64,000 bases of DNA from Moritella viscosa. Lineage in GTDB: Bacteria; Pseudomonadota; Gammaproteobacteria; Enterobacterales; Moritellaceae. The stretch spans positions 2,677,846 to 2,741,845 of the forward strand of contig LN554852.1 of assembly GCA_000953735.1 (NCBI GenBank). Direction: 5' to 3'. The notes under the pieces are model-generated. The model made no database searches. It saw nothing but the letters and a program-made list of their open reading frames with translations, and was not told where the DNA came from. A program made the position numbers and the translations under genes. Position 1 is the first letter of the stretch, and each line of letters starts with the position of its first letter. This document shows positions 19,473 to 29,010 of this stretch, piece by piece.

Positions 19473-20144
19473 TTGAATTACAAAGCTGCTATTTTTGATA
19501 TGGACGGACTACTTCTTGATACTGAGCGAGTTTGTAAAGGAATATTTGAAGAAGCCTGTACATCATTATCCATTCCATTTTTAGAAGATGTCTACCTCGA
19601 TATCATCGGTCGTAATTCTCAAGGCATTGAAAAAGTGATCCGTGCAGGCTACGGCAGTGATTTAGATTATCCAGTACTACATGAAGCATGGCGGACACGT
19701 TACAACGCCGTCGTTAAGCACCAAGCCATTCCAGTTAAAGATGGTGTTATTGAGCTATTAACTTGGTTAAAAAACAATAATATTCCTACTGCTGTTGCGA
19801 CGTCAACACAACAAGATGTTGCAACAATCAAATTAAAGCTTGCAGGCTTAGAACAGTTTTTTGATAATTTGACAACAGGATGTGAAGTTAAGAATGGCAA
19901 ACCCGACCCAGAAATTTACTTGCTTGCAGCTGGTCGTTTAAATATTAAACCGGAGCAATGCTTAGCTTTTGAAGATTCGAATAACGGAGTATTATCTGCA
20001 GTAAGTGCCAATATGCAGACATTCCAGATCCCAGATCTAGTACAGCCCAGTGCTCAAATATTAACATTAGGCCACACTGTAAGCGCCTCTTTATTAGACG
20101 TTTTAGATATTCTAAAACAAAGTAAACAAATCTTTAATCAATAA
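19473..20144 (+). CDS. HAD hydrolase, beta-phosphoglucomutase-like subfamily
   Basis: The 223-residue protein has HAD motif I AAIFDMDGLLLDTE, motif II AVATSTQQD, the motif III lysine in KNGKPDPEIY, and motif IV CLAFEDSNNG, with a helical C1 cap between. This is the GPH/beta-PGM/YcjU-YniC branch, which dephosphorylates sugar phosphates such as 2-deoxyglucose-6-phosphate or mannitol-1-phosphate. The only start that leaves motif I intact is TTG 19473, with AGGA about nine bases before it; the first ATG (19500) falls inside motif I. It is a single gene. Confidence 0.85.
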   Translation: MNYKAAIFDMDGLLLDTERVCKGIFEEACTSLSIPFLEDVYLDIIGRNSQGIEKVIRAGYGSDLDYPVLHEAWRTRYNAVVKHQAIPVKDGVIELLTWLKNNNIPTAVATSTQQDVATIKLKLAGLEQFFDNLTTGCEVKNGKPDPEIYLLAAGRLNIKPEQCLAFEDSNNGVLSAVSANMQTFQIPDLVQPSAQILTLGHTVSASLLDVLDILKQSKQIFNQ

Positions 20145-20232
20145 TTTTGAATGTTAAATCCCCGCCTCTAATAACGCTTTTTCCTAAAATAAACTAAAAT
20201 TACTAGTATGCGGATTATTAGAGGTAATCGAT

Positions 20233-20397
20233 ATGTCAGTGTTTAACGAAACGATGCGCCAGAGAGGTCAAGCCGAAGAAGATATGTTCTATGCGAAGTT
20301 AGATCTCGAGTTAATCGCCGCACTACACAAAAAAATCGATAAAGAACAGCAACAAGTATTACGGCAAATACCAACGGATTCAGGTTACGACCGCTAG
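20233..20397 (+). CDS. Small 54-residue conserved-looking protein
   Basis: ATG 20233 follows AGAGGT with ideal spacing and opens a 54-codon frame ending TAG 20397. The product is charged and helical, with MRQRGQAEEDMFYAKLDLEL in the middle and a Q/D-rich end. The balanced codon use, strong ribosome-binding site and isolated position support a real gene. I do not recognise the family. It is too small for most automatic callers. Confidence 0.6.
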   Translation: MSVFNETMRQRGQAEEDMFYAKLDLELIAALHKKIDKEQQQVLRQIPTDSGYDR

Positions 20398-20422
20398 CAC
20401 TTAAATAAGTAAGGCATGATAC

Positions 20423-20716
20423 CTAATCAAGAAATAAACAGACCAACTCTTTTAACGCACCACAATCGACCAAAGTAGCACTACCAACAAAAAAAATAAT
20501 CATGCCGACAATAAAATATTTGAATAATTGGTGTAGGCCATTATCTGATATAACTTCAGGTGTTATATTTTTTAATTCTACTTGGGCTTGTTCTCTATCT
20601 ACGCTCGCCAATATTCTTTTGTGTTGTAAATACCAGTGTAAATTGAATCGTGCGATAGCAGCAAATAGAAAACCCGACAACATGATTACACCCAGAATCC
20701 ACTCTAAATTAGCCAT
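20423..20716 (-). CDS. Small two-helix membrane protein
   Basis: The 97-residue protein has membrane segments at about 5-23 (WILGVIMLSGFLFAAIA) and 68-85 (FKYFIVGMIIFFVGSATLVD), joined by a charged cytoplasmic or periplasmic segment of about 45 residues with several Glu/Gln/Arg. AAGGAAGAG precedes the ATG. I do not recognise the family. It converges with the 54-residue gene and is followed by no obvious terminator. Confidence 0.6.
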   Translation of the reverse strand: MANLEWILGVIMLSGFLFAAIARFNLHWYLQHKRILASVDREQAQVELKNITPEVISDNGLHQLFKYFIVGMIIFFVGSATLVDCGALKELVCLFLD

Positions 20717-20847
20717 TACTCTTCCTTAAGCATGTATAACAACACGATATAATTATTTAATAATATCATTTAGTTATAACATCGTTGAATTAAAAAAGTA
20801 TGACACAGGGACTAATAAATGACTAATCGTCATTTTATAATAAAAAA

Positions 20848-20879
20848 AAAGGTTGAAATGAATAATCATTCCAACCTTT
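20848..20879 (-). terminator. Terminator of the alcohol dehydrogenase operon
   Basis: The stem AAAGGTTG...CCAACCTTT with a mismatched inner part lies just past the alcohol dehydrogenase stop. Read leftward it ends in a run of nine T. Confidence 0.85.
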
Positions 20880-20939
20880 ACTATTAGTACGTTATTTACT
20901 GCTAGTTAACAATTTAAATAACGTTACTATACTAAGTAT

Positions 20940-22097
20940 TTACAATGCCGTTTCTAAGATCTGACGGCTTACTTCCAAGGTGATATTTTTGCGTTCACCC
21001 AGTGCTACCATGCCATGTTTCTCTAATTTAGCAATTAAGTTGTCGATATCACCAAACGTAATATCTGCATCCGAAAGCCTTGTTGGAACTTCCATTGCTT
21101 TAAAAAATGCTTCTGTTTTTGCTATCGCTTGATCAATTTTTTCATCTTCATTAGCAACTGAAATATTCCAGACACGTTCAGCATATTGCAGTAATTTACT
21201 GCGCTTATCTTCACGTAGTACTTTCATAACTGCAGGTAACACTATTGATAAACTACGCGCATGATCAACACCGTGTGCGGCTGTTAACTCATGACCAATC
21301 ATGTGTGTTGCCCAATCATGTGGTACGCCAGCACCAATAAGACCATTTAACGCCATCGTTGCCGACCACATAATATTACCGCGGATCTCTAAATCATCTT
21401 TAGTCTCAGGTTTTAATGCTTTTGGTCCTTCTTCGGTAAGCGTCAGCAATAAACCTTCAGAAAAACGATCTTGTACTTTCGCGTTGATACTATACGTCAT
21501 GTACTGTTCCATAATATGAACAAATGCATCTACAACACCATTGCTGATTTGACGATCAGATAAACTCAAGCTCACTGCTGGATCTAAAATCGCAAACGTT
21601 GGACGAACGAATGGGCTACCAAATGATAACTTGCTGCCATCACGTGTAATAACAGCACCACCATTAGATTCAGAACCCGTTGCAGGTAACGTTAATACAG
21701 CACCCAATGGTAATGCTTTAGTTATTGGTGCGTATTTACTTAGGATATCCCAAGCATCATCGCCTTCAAATACAGCTGCTGCAGCAATAAACTTACTGCC
21801 ATCAACAACAGAGCCACCACCAACTGCAAGAATGTAATCAACATTGTGCTCATTAATAACATCGACAGCTTTAATTAATTGGTCATATGTTGGGTTTGGT
21901 TCGATACCTGAAAACTCAACCCAGTCATGTTCAGACAATGCAGCTACAACTTGATCATATACGCCATTTGACTTAATTGAACCACCACCGTAAGTAACTA
22001 ATACTTTAGCGCCTATTGGGATTTCTTTGCTGATCGCTTTAATCTGGTCATCACCAAAATGAATACGAGTTGGGTTTTGAAACGTGAAATTCAACAT
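20940..22097 (-). CDS. Iron-containing alcohol dehydrogenase (YqhD/BDH-like)
   Basis: The 385-residue protein matches group III iron-type alcohol dehydrogenases. It opens NFTFQNPTRIHFGDDQI, has the nucleotide loop GGGSVVDGSKFIAAA near residue 95, and the metal site with D/H in GVVDAFVHIMEQY, HMIGHELTAAHGVDHARSLS. This arrangement is closest to YqhD/butanol dehydrogenase, NADPH-dependent reductases of short aldehydes. It lies 15 bases after the DJ-1/PfpI-family gene in the same direction, so the two form an operon. With the divergent LysR regulator this looks like reactive-aldehyde detoxification, as an inference from E. coli yqhD. Confidence 0.9.
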   Translation of the reverse strand: MLNFTFQNPTRIHFGDDQIKAISKEIPIGAKVLVTYGGGSIKSNGVYDQVVAALSEHDWVEFSGIEPNPTYDQLIKAVDVINEHNVDYILAVGGGSVVDGSKFIAAAAVFEGDDAWDILSKYAPITKALPLGAVLTLPATGSESNGGAVITRDGSKLSFGSPFVRPTFAILDPAVSLSLSDRQISNGVVDAFVHIMEQYMTYSINAKVQDRFSEGLLLTLTEEGPKALKPETKDDLEIRGNIMWSATMALNGLIGAGVPHDWATHMIGHELTAAHGVDHARSLSIVLPAVMKVLREDKRSKLLQYAERVWNISVANEDEKIDQAIAKTEAFFKAMEVPTRLSDADITFGDIDNLIAKLEKHGMVALGERKNITLEVSRQILETAL

Positions 22098-22112
22098 ATT
22101 TGCTTCCTAGTA

Positions 22113-22793
22113 TTAAGCGTGTGCGATTAGTTTTTCTGCGACTAATGCTGAAGACGCTGGATTTTGACCTGTGATGATTAAACCATCTTGTACAGCAAAC
22201 GGCGTCCAATCAGCAACTTTCTGATAGTCACCACCACGCTTTACAAGCTCATCTTCTAATAAAAAAGGTACGATATCAGTTAATTGTACAGCATCCTCTT
22301 CTGTATTTGAAAACCCAGTTACCGCTTTACCTTTAATTACATACTCACCTTCAGGTGTTTTAACGTTGAGTAGTGCCGCACTTGCATGACAAACCGCTGA
22401 TACAGGCTTGTTATTCGCTATAAACCCAGCTAATAAATCAATTGAAGTGGTGTTGTCAGTCAAATCCCATAATGGACCATGCCCACCAGGATAAAATACC
22501 GCATCAAAGTCTTGCTCTTTAACATCCGCTAATTTAACCGTTGTCGCGAGGGCTTTTTGTGCGGCATCATCAGCATCAAAGCGACGAGTCGCATCCGTTT
22601 GCATGCTCTCATCTGCACTTTTAGGGTCAATTGGTGGCTTACCTCCAGCAGGTGATGCTAGAGTAACTGTCATTCCTGCATCAACAAATACATAGTAAGG
22701 TGCAGCAAGTTCTTCAACCCAGAAACCTGTTTTTTCACCTGTATTACCTAAATCTGCATGTGATGTTAATACGACTAAAATATTCTTATTCAT
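22113..22793 (-). CDS. DJ-1/PfpI family protein (HchA-like)
   Basis: The 226-residue protein has the type 1 glutamine-amidotransferase-like fold. FYPGGHGPLWDL supplies the conserved Gly-rich elbow and SAVCHASAALLN the nucleophilic cysteine followed by His. The opening VLVVLTSHADLGNTG-like stretch with GFWVEELAAPYYVF matches the subgroup of Hsp31/HchA-related glyoxalase-III and deglycase-like proteins. It is the first gene of the operon with the iron alcohol dehydrogenase, which fits methylglyoxal or aldehyde handling. Activity is inferred from the family and was not read directly. Confidence 0.87.
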   Translation of the reverse strand: MNKNILVVLTSHADLGNTGEKTGFWVEELAAPYYVFVDAGMTVTLASPAGGKPPIDPKSADESMQTDATRRFDADDAAQKALATTVKLADVKEQDFDAVFYPGGHGPLWDLTDNTTSIDLLAGFIANNKPVSAVCHASAALLNVKTPEGEYVIKGKAVTGFSNTEEDAVQLTDIVPFLLEDELVKRGGDYQKVADWTPFAVQDGLIITGQNPASSALVAEKLIAHA

Positions 22794-22988
22794 GATCGTT
22801 CCTCTCGCTTTAAATTTGCGTCATTGATTTGTGTCTGAACTGAGCTGCTATGCATGTTGTATACACGTTAACAGCGAATGGAAACAGTCTATACCTCAAT
22901 GTAAAATCAAACAATGCAGAGTAAATTGATTACACTGTTCAAAATTTTGATACAATTGATTTATTATCATCATTATCAGGATTCATTT

Positions 22989-23918
22989 ATGCATGTTTCT
23001 TTTGAGCAGTTAAAAAGTATGGTTGTATACGCACAAATTGTCGAACAAGGCACGCTCTCAGCGGCCGCTCGGCATTTAAACCTATCTCGCGCAGTAGTCA
23101 GTTACCATCTTAAAAAACTTGAAACTCAATTAGGACTCAAGCTGCTTAATCGAACAACTCGCAACTTTACACTCACTGAAGCAGGACAACAGTACTATCA
23201 ACACTGTCAAGAAATAGCGCAACAAGCTGAAGCTGCAAATCAACAAATCGAGAATTTAAAGCACGAACCTGAAGGTTTGATAAAAATAACATGTCCGGTT
23301 AATGTCGGATTACAGATAATTGTCCCAGCTTTAAACATGTTCAAGGTCCAATTTCCGAAGATTGAATTGGACATCATGCTTACTGATGATATCGTTAACA
23401 TTATGCAGGAAGGCATTGACTTGGCAATTAGAGGCGCACCGCTTACTGATTCAGGTTTACAAGCTCGTAAACTAATATCGATGAAAACCTGCCTATGTGC
23501 ATCACCTGATTATTTAAACAAGTACGGTCGGCCAAAAAACCCTACCGAACTTGTCGAGCATAGCTGGGTGTTATACAAATTAAGTTCAAGTACGTTAACA
23601 CTAACGAAAGGAAGTCGAGCTTACAGCGTAAAACCAAAAGGGAGTATTAGTACGAATAATGCAGCAGCAAGAACAGCGTTTGTAGAAGGCGGTCATGGCA
23701 TTGCACGTATTCCTTTTTATGATGCAGCGCCAAAAATTGAAACCAATAAACTGGAGCTGTTATTATCTGATTATGAACTCTCGAACATTGATCTATATGG
23801 TGTTTTTCCGCCTGGAAGCGCGGGTTCGAAAAAGCATAGGGTGTTATTAGCGTTCTTAAGGGAACATTTTAATCATTTATCGAAAATATGTGACCGAGAT
23901 CGAACTATTACTTTTTAG
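22989..23918 (+). CDS. LysR-family transcriptional regulator
   Basis: The 309-residue protein has an N-terminal winged helix-turn-helix (GTLSAAARHLNLSRAVVSYH, residues about 22-41, then KLLNRTTRNFTLTEAG) and a C-terminal periplasmic-binding-protein-like effector domain. It belongs to the AaeR/DmlR-type branch, with VNVGLQIIVPAL and DLAIRGAPL-like segments. ATG 22989 gives the standard start (MHVSFEQLKSMVVY); the frame is open 25 codons farther upstream but those residues do not look like LysR. It is transcribed away from the DJ-1/alcohol dehydrogenase operon, so it probably regulates that operon and itself. Confidence 0.9.
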   Translation: MHVSFEQLKSMVVYAQIVEQGTLSAAARHLNLSRAVVSYHLKKLETQLGLKLLNRTTRNFTLTEAGQQYYQHCQEIAQQAEAANQQIENLKHEPEGLIKITCPVNVGLQIIVPALNMFKVQFPKIELDIMLTDDIVNIMQEGIDLAIRGAPLTDSGLQARKLISMKTCLCASPDYLNKYGRPKNPTELVEHSWVLYKLSSSTLTLTKGSRAYSVKPKGSISTNNAAARTAFVEGGHGIARIPFYDAAPKIETNKLELLLSDYELSNIDLYGVFPPGSAGSKKHRVLLAFLREHFNHLSKICDRDRTITF

Positions 23919-24001
23919 GCATTATTTGTAAGGTCTAAACCTCTCTAAAGCAAAGTTTGAGGCTAGACTTAAATTAGTTTTAAACAAGTGGAGATAAACC
24001 A

Positions 24002-24385
24002 ATGCAAGCAGTAGCATTTATAAATGAGAAATCAGTGTTATTAACCGACAGTGTGAATAAATTTCTCATGCATAAAATCAGTTACAAAGTATTAAGTAAC
24101 TTGGTGTGGGATGTTTTACAAGATTGGCAATCTCTAGATGTCATCGACGAAAAAGTATCAGGGGAAAAAGAGCATATATTTTGGTTTCTCATTTTTGAAT
24201 TACACTATTGGGAAGAGAACACATTAATAAAGGATGCAGAACTGCGTAAAAACTTATACGCCTGTGCCTTGTATCTAGAACGTGAGCAAGATTTACCTAA
24301 ATTCTGTGTTGGTTTACGCCCAAATCGACATGTGTCCGAGGAGAGCTTAACAAATACGGAGAAAGATATCGTTACATCAGATTAA
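24002..24385 (+). CDS. Hypothetical protein
   Basis: This 127-residue soluble, acidic protein is preceded by GTGGAGA. It has aromatic-rich helical segments (VLSNLVWDVLQDWQSLD, IFWFLIFELHYWEENT) and a Cys-containing DLPKFCVGLRPNRH near residue 105. No membrane segment or motif identifies it. It ends just before a terminator that also serves the convergent RIO kinase gene. I do not recognise the family. Confidence 0.6.
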   Translation: MQAVAFINEKSVLLTDSVNKFLMHKISYKVLSNLVWDVLQDWQSLDVIDEKVSGEKEHIFWFLIFELHYWEENTLIKDAELRKNLYACALYLEREQDLPKFCVGLRPNRHVSEESLTNTEKDIVTSD

Positions 24386-24441
24386 ATTGAAAACATAAGC
24401 AGCTAATAAATATGTCTAATAATAGAATGAATACATTAAAA

Positions 24442-24471
24442 AACCCCTTAGTTTAATTTAACGAAGGGGTT
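24442..24471. terminator. Terminator between convergent genes
   Basis: The 8-bp stem AACCCCTT/AAGGGGTT has a 14-base AT loop. Leftward it is followed by TTTTTT, so it mainly ends the RIO kinase transcript. Confidence 0.8.
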
Positions 24472-24478
24472 AATGATT

Positions 24479-25339
24479 TTATTCGACTTCTTCTTCCGCA
24501 AATTGAATACGCGCTAAGCGTTCCAATTCTTCTTCTCTTGCCGCATTAATTTCATCTAAAATACCAGCTACATCTGCAGATTCTGTATTTTCAATAAACA
24601 GACCAGTCAATTCAACATCAACAGTGAGCTCTGCAGCTTCGTATAAAGCCCACATTTCTTTAGCATATTTTGTCTCAAGTAATTCTGGTGCATATTGCCC
24701 GTAATATTGTCTCATATTATCAACATCACGTTCTAACATCCATTTCGCATTGTTGTTTGCTGACGCATCAACCGCTTGTGGCAGATCAATAATAACAGGA
24801 CCATGTTCATCGACAAGCACATTAAATTCGGATAAATCCCCATGAATAAGACCTGCGCAAAGCATTAATCTTGCGTAGTGGATCATTTTTCCATGATCAA
24901 TCACAGCCTGCTCTGGCGTTAATGCAACATCCGCTAAACGCGGCGCAGCAAAGCCATCAGCATCGGTGACTAACTCCATGAGTAATACACCGTCAAAGCA
25001 ACCATAAGGTTCAGGAACGCGAACACCTGCATTATCTAAGCGATATAACGCATCAACTTCGGCACTTTGCCATATTTTTTCTTGTTCGTTACGGCCAAAG
25101 TTAGAGCCTTTTTCCATTGCACGAGCACGTCGACTATTACGAACTTTACGACCTTCTCGATATTGCACCGCTTGTTTAAAACTGCGGTTCTCTACGTCTT
25201 TGTAAACTTTCGCGCAACGGATCTCCTGACCACAACGCACGACGTATACAGTTGCTTCTTTACCACTCATTAACTGACGCAATACTTCGTCAACAAGCCC
25301 GTCATCAACAAGAGGTTGTATTCTTTGGGGCACTTTCAC
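24479..25339 (-). CDS. RIO1-family atypical serine kinase
   Basis: The 286-residue protein has the RIO kinase core. Present are an ATP-binding SGKEATVYVVR with the phosphate-loop serine, the lysine of RCAKVYK, catalytic HGDLSEFNVLV near residue 168, and the metal-binding Asp in VIIDLPQAVD. This is the bacterial RIO1-like serine kinase (related to Pseudomonas PA4780), which autophosphorylates and has no well-defined target. The final third carries an acidic helical extension rich in Glu. It is monocistronic and ended by a hairpin. Confidence 0.88.
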   Translation of the reverse strand: MKVPQRIQPLVDDGLVDEVLRQLMSGKEATVYVVRCGQEIRCAKVYKDVENRSFKQAVQYREGRKVRNSRRARAMEKGSNFGRNEQEKIWQSAEVDALYRLDNAGVRVPEPYGCFDGVLLMELVTDADGFAAPRLADVALTPEQAVIDHGKMIHYARLMLCAGLIHGDLSEFNVLVDEHGPVIIDLPQAVDASANNNAKWMLERDVDNMRQYYGQYAPELLETKYAKEMWALYEAAELTVDVELTGLFIENTESADVAGILDEINAAREEELERLARIQFAEEEVE

Positions 25340-25581
25340 TAGTTATTATTCCCTAGTTAACCGTTACATGAATCTAGGATAATAACATTAAGTTAATTTG
25401 TTTTAAAAGACCACTGCCTAATTTATAAACGGTCATTATCGTCTTTATTCACTAACTCGCTCAAATTTATCTTAATAAACTTCGCCGGTCGGGGGTTTAG
25501 GCGCACTTTGGACTTGTACTTTATTAAGTTTTTCTTTTGATCTTTTTATTAGAAAAGATTTGATAGTTAGCCCACAAAACT

Positions 25582-27684
25582 TCATTCTTTCCAGTGAGAC
25601 AGCACGGCTGAGGGTGTGAATTGCGGACCAAACTGCTCACACAATTGCTCAGCGCGCAGCTTAAAGTTATCCGAACCATAATGGTCAACGAATTGTAAAA
25701 CACCACCCGTCCATGCAGGAAAACCTAATCCCATAATAGAGCCGATATTAGCATCACGACTACTGGTAACGACTCCTTCTTCATATGCTCTAATCGCTTC
25801 GAGAGATTGCACGAATAATAATCGGTCTTTAACAGTATCGATATCCCAGTCATCCGTTGTCGGAAATAAATCGGCTAAACCAGGCCACAACCGCTTTACC
25901 CCTCCCCCGCTATAATCGTAGAATCCAGCGCCTGTCGACTTACCAAGCCGTTTTAGGAGGAGTAATTGATCTAACACCCTATCTGCAGAGTTATCAGGTC
26001 GTGTTTTCCCCTCAGCTTTTAAATCAATTCGAGCTTGATTACGTACATTATCAATCAGTGACAAGCTAACTTCATCAAGAATAGCCAAAGGCCCTACGGG
26101 TAACCCAGCTTGAATTGCTGCATTTTCAATGACTTCTCCTGGAATACCTTCACTTAGCATACGCATAGCTTCCGATACATAAGTAAAGAATACACGTGAT
26201 GTGAAAAAACCACGAGAATCATTAACAATAATGGGGACTTTACCAATCTGCAGCACTAAATCATAAGCAGCAGCCAAAGTCTTTGACGATGTTTTATCGC
26301 CTTTAATAATTTCAACAAGTGGCATTTTGTCCACAGGAGAGAAAAAGTGCAGACCAATAAAATTTTCAGGCTTCGTAGACGAATTAGCTAAACTGGTAAT
26401 CGGTAATGTTGATGTATTGGACGCCATAATAATATCATCACCAACAGCTTGTAATATTTCAGTTGTTGCTTGTGACTTTACTTTTCGATCTTCAAATACC
26501 GCTTCAATCACCATTTCACAACCGATTAGGTCAATGGGATCTTTTGTCAGAATAATACGTTGTAATATTCTACTTTTCTCTGCATCAGACAATTTACAAT
26601 TCGCTAAAATAGAAGCTGAATATGACTTGGCAAATACTGTTTTTTCAAGACTTATATCTTTTAATACGACAGTAATACCATGGCTTGCTAAAGCATAAGC
26701 AATACCAGCCCCCATCATACCCGCACCTAATACACCAATTTTACTAAATGTCGTTAACGCAGGTTCCTTAGGGCGCGACGCACCGGCCTTAATCTCGTTA
26801 TGCTGATACCAAAACGTATTCATCATATTTTTAGCGACTTGACTACGGATGACATGAATAAAATAGCGTGTCTCTATCCGTAATGCAGTATCAATATCCA
26901 CCTCAGCGGATTCAAGCATCACAGATAAAATGGCTTCCGGGGCTGGTAAGTTACCCTGTGTTTTTTTCTTTAGTATTGCAGGCGCAGTTACTATTATCCC
27001 AACCATATGTGGGTCTTTCACATTCCCCGCTGGTAATTGGTAATCCTTAGTATCAAAGCATTGCCTTACCGGTAATGACTGTGACAGGATCCAATTTATT
27101 GCTTGCGCCATCATTTGAACATTTGATGTCGCGATTTGATCGACTAATCCAAGTGCAAGACCCTCTTGGCAATCAAATAGTTTGCCCTTAAGTAAGTAAG
27201 GAGAAGCAGCCTCCACACCAAGTATCCGAGTCATTTTGACAACACCACCAACACCAGGCATTAAACCTAATGTTACCTCAGGTAAACCTAGCACTACTTT
27301 TTTCGATAATGCGATACGATAATGACACGCTAGCGCCAATTCCCAGCCACTGCCTAGAGCTGCACCATTGATACATGCAACAACTGGCTTGCCACATACC
27401 TCCAGCAACCGTATCGCTGCTTTCAACGATGACAATAACGAATAGCTTTCATCTACACCTTGCTCTGCACATTGACTAAGCTCAGCTATATCACCACCAG
27501 CAAAAAAACTGGATTTTTCAGAACGTAATATAACCCCTGTAAACTGCATATTTTTTAGTTTATTAATCGTCGCTATGTAGTCATCAATAAACACTCGATC
27601 GAGTAGATTAACACTTGCATTGGGCTTATCTAAAATTAAATGCACTATTCCAGCACCGTCTTGCTCTATACGGATTGATGACAT
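25582..27684 (-). CDS. FadB/FadJ-type fatty-acid oxidation complex alpha subunit
   Basis: The 700-residue protein has an enoyl-CoA hydratase domain (residues about 1-190; AALGSGWELALACHYRIA and EVTLGLMPGVGG) and a 3-hydroxyacyl-CoA dehydrogenase domain from about 305 (GVLGAGMMGAGIAYALAS, NTSTLPITSLA, GLHFFSPVDKMPLVEIIKG). The hydratase glutamates appear as E119-like and E141-like residues. It carries two beta-oxidation steps in one chain and pairs with the thiolase gene, which ends 3 bases before its ATG. It is closer to FadJ-like or short-chain complexes than to E. coli FadB by domain details, and that choice is uncertain. Confidence 0.88.
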   Translation of the reverse strand: MSSIRIEQDGAGIVHLILDKPNASVNLLDRVFIDDYIATINKLKNMQFTGVILRSEKSSFFAGGDIAELSQCAEQGVDESYSLLSSLKAAIRLLEVCGKPVVACINGAALGSGWELALACHYRIALSKKVVLGLPEVTLGLMPGVGGVVKMTRILGVEAASPYLLKGKLFDCQEGLALGLVDQIATSNVQMMAQAINWILSQSLPVRQCFDTKDYQLPAGNVKDPHMVGIIVTAPAILKKKTQGNLPAPEAILSVMLESAEVDIDTALRIETRYFIHVIRSQVAKNMMNTFWYQHNEIKAGASRPKEPALTTFSKIGVLGAGMMGAGIAYALASHGITVVLKDISLEKTVFAKSYSASILANCKLSDAEKSRILQRIILTKDPIDLIGCEMVIEAVFEDRKVKSQATTEILQAVGDDIIMASNTSTLPITSLANSSTKPENFIGLHFFSPVDKMPLVEIIKGDKTSSKTLAAAYDLVLQIGKVPIIVNDSRGFFTSRVFFTYVSEAMRMLSEGIPGEVIENAAIQAGLPVGPLAILDEVSLSLIDNVRNQARIDLKAEGKTRPDNSADRVLDQLLLLKRLGKSTGAGFYDYSGGGVKRLWPGLADLFPTTDDWDIDTVKDRLLFVQSLEAIRAYEEGVVTSSRDANIGSIMGLGFPAWTGGVLQFVDHYGSDNFKLRAEQLCEQFGPQFTPSAVLSHWKE

Positions 27685-27687
27685 ACG

Positions 27688-28902
27688 TTACCCCTTTACA
27701 CGTTCAATAATTGTTGCGATCCCCATACCGCCACCGACACACAAGGTTACAAGGCCACGTTTCAAGTCACGTGCTTCTAACTCATCTAGTAATGTCCCTA
27801 AGATAATTGCCCCCGTAGCCCCAAGTGGATGACCCATGGCAATAGAACCACCATTCACATTGACGATGTCTGGTGAGACATTAAGTTCACTCATAAATCG
27901 CATAACAACGGCGGCAAAGGCTTCATTGACCTCAAATAAATCAATATCATCTATGGTTAATCCCGCCACTGCTAATGCTTTTTGGGTCGCGGGTACGGGC
28001 CCAGTTAACATGATTGTGGGATCAGCGCCGACCACAGCAGTAGCGACAACTCTTGCTCTTGGTTTTAATCCCCATTTAACGCCCGCTTCAGCGCTACCGA
28101 GTAAAACCAGCGCTGCCCCATCAACAATTCCAGAGGCATTGCCTGGTGTATGGACATGTTGAATTTGTCCGACTTGTGGATACTTACGTTGAGCAACACT
28201 ATCAAAAACAGTTTGACCAAGGCGACTAAAAGAAGGGTTTAGCTTTGCTAATGTAGCGAGAGAACAATCTGGACGAACAAGCTGATCTTTATCAAGTAAT
28301 AATATGCCATTACGATCACATACAGGAATAACTGATTTATCGAATGCGTTACGTTGCCAAGCCGCAGTGGCGCGTTGATGGGAACGAACAGCAAAAGCAT
28401 CAACATCTTCACGACGATAACCATCCAGTGTCGCAATTAAGTCAGCACCGATACCCTGTGGCATATAGTCAGTGGCTAGGCTTGTTTCTGGATCCATCGA
28501 CCAAGCGCCACCATCGCTGCCCATTTTTACGCGCGACATCGATTCAACACCGCCTGCAATGACGAGGTGCTCCCAACCAGAGCGTATTTTCATTGCAGCT
28601 ATATTGACTGACTTTAGGCCTGATGCACAAAATCTATTTAAGCTAACCCCTGCAACGTTATCTTTCCAACCTGCAACTAATGCAGCTGTTTTAGCAATGT
28701 CAGCACCTTGATCCCCAATAGGCGTAACGCACCCTAACACGATGTCATCCACAGCGTCAGTATCAAAACCATGCAGGACCTGTAAATGATTAAGTAAATC
28801 AGCTAATAGGTTAACGGGCTTAACTTCATACAAAGCACCACTTGGTTTACCTAAACCTCGCGGCGTTCGAATAGCGTCATAAATGAATGCTTGGGGGATC
28901 AT
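27688..28902 (-). CDS. Acetyl-CoA acetyltransferase (thiolase, FadA/FadI-like)
   Basis: The 404-residue thiolase has catalytic Cys in [13 protein letters not shown] near residue 90, His in [18 protein letters not shown] near 357, and the second Cys in TLCVGGGMG near 388. It cleaves 3-ketoacyl-CoA with CoA. A strong AGGAGG site precedes ATG 28902. It is the first gene of a two-gene operon; the alpha subunit follows after 3 bases, so the products probably form the usual alpha2-beta2 complex. No fatty-acid-responsive operator was identified upstream. Confidence 0.9.
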   Translation of the reverse strand: MIPQAFIYDAIRTPRGLGKPSGALYEVKPVNLLADLLNHLQVLHGFDTDAVDDIVLGCVTPIGDQGADIAKTAALVAGWKDNVAGVSLNRFCASGLKSVNIAAMKIRSGWEHLVIAGGVESMSRVKMGSDGGAWSMDPETSLATDYMPQGIGADLIATLDGYRREDVDAFAVRSHQRATAAWQRNAFDKSVIPVCDRNGILLLDKDQLVRPDCSLATLAKLNPSFSRLGQTVFDSVAQRKYPQVGQIQHVHTPGNASGIVDGAALVLLGSAEAGVKWGLKPRARVVATAVVGADPTIMLTGPVPATQKALAVAGLTIDDIDLFEVNEAFAAVVMRFMSELNVSPDIVNVNGGSIAMGHPLGATGAIILGTLLDELEARDLKRGLVTLCVGGGMGIATIIERVKG

Positions 28903-29010
28903 CAGAACCTCCTAGATAGATAGAAATAAAAAGCAGACCTTACCACAACAGTAGCACAACATAACCGCAACAATAGTGCGGCAGATCATAGGGTTTATAC
29001 TGATATTCTA

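Noticed and set aside
22794-22988. LysR T-N11-A operator between the DJ-1 and LysR genes
   Set aside because: Several short partial palindromes occur, but none stands out over background in this AT-rich gap.
27620-27832. Frames on the plus strand over the fadBA-like genes
   Set aside because: They are shadows of strongly conserved thiolase and hydratase coding sequence.
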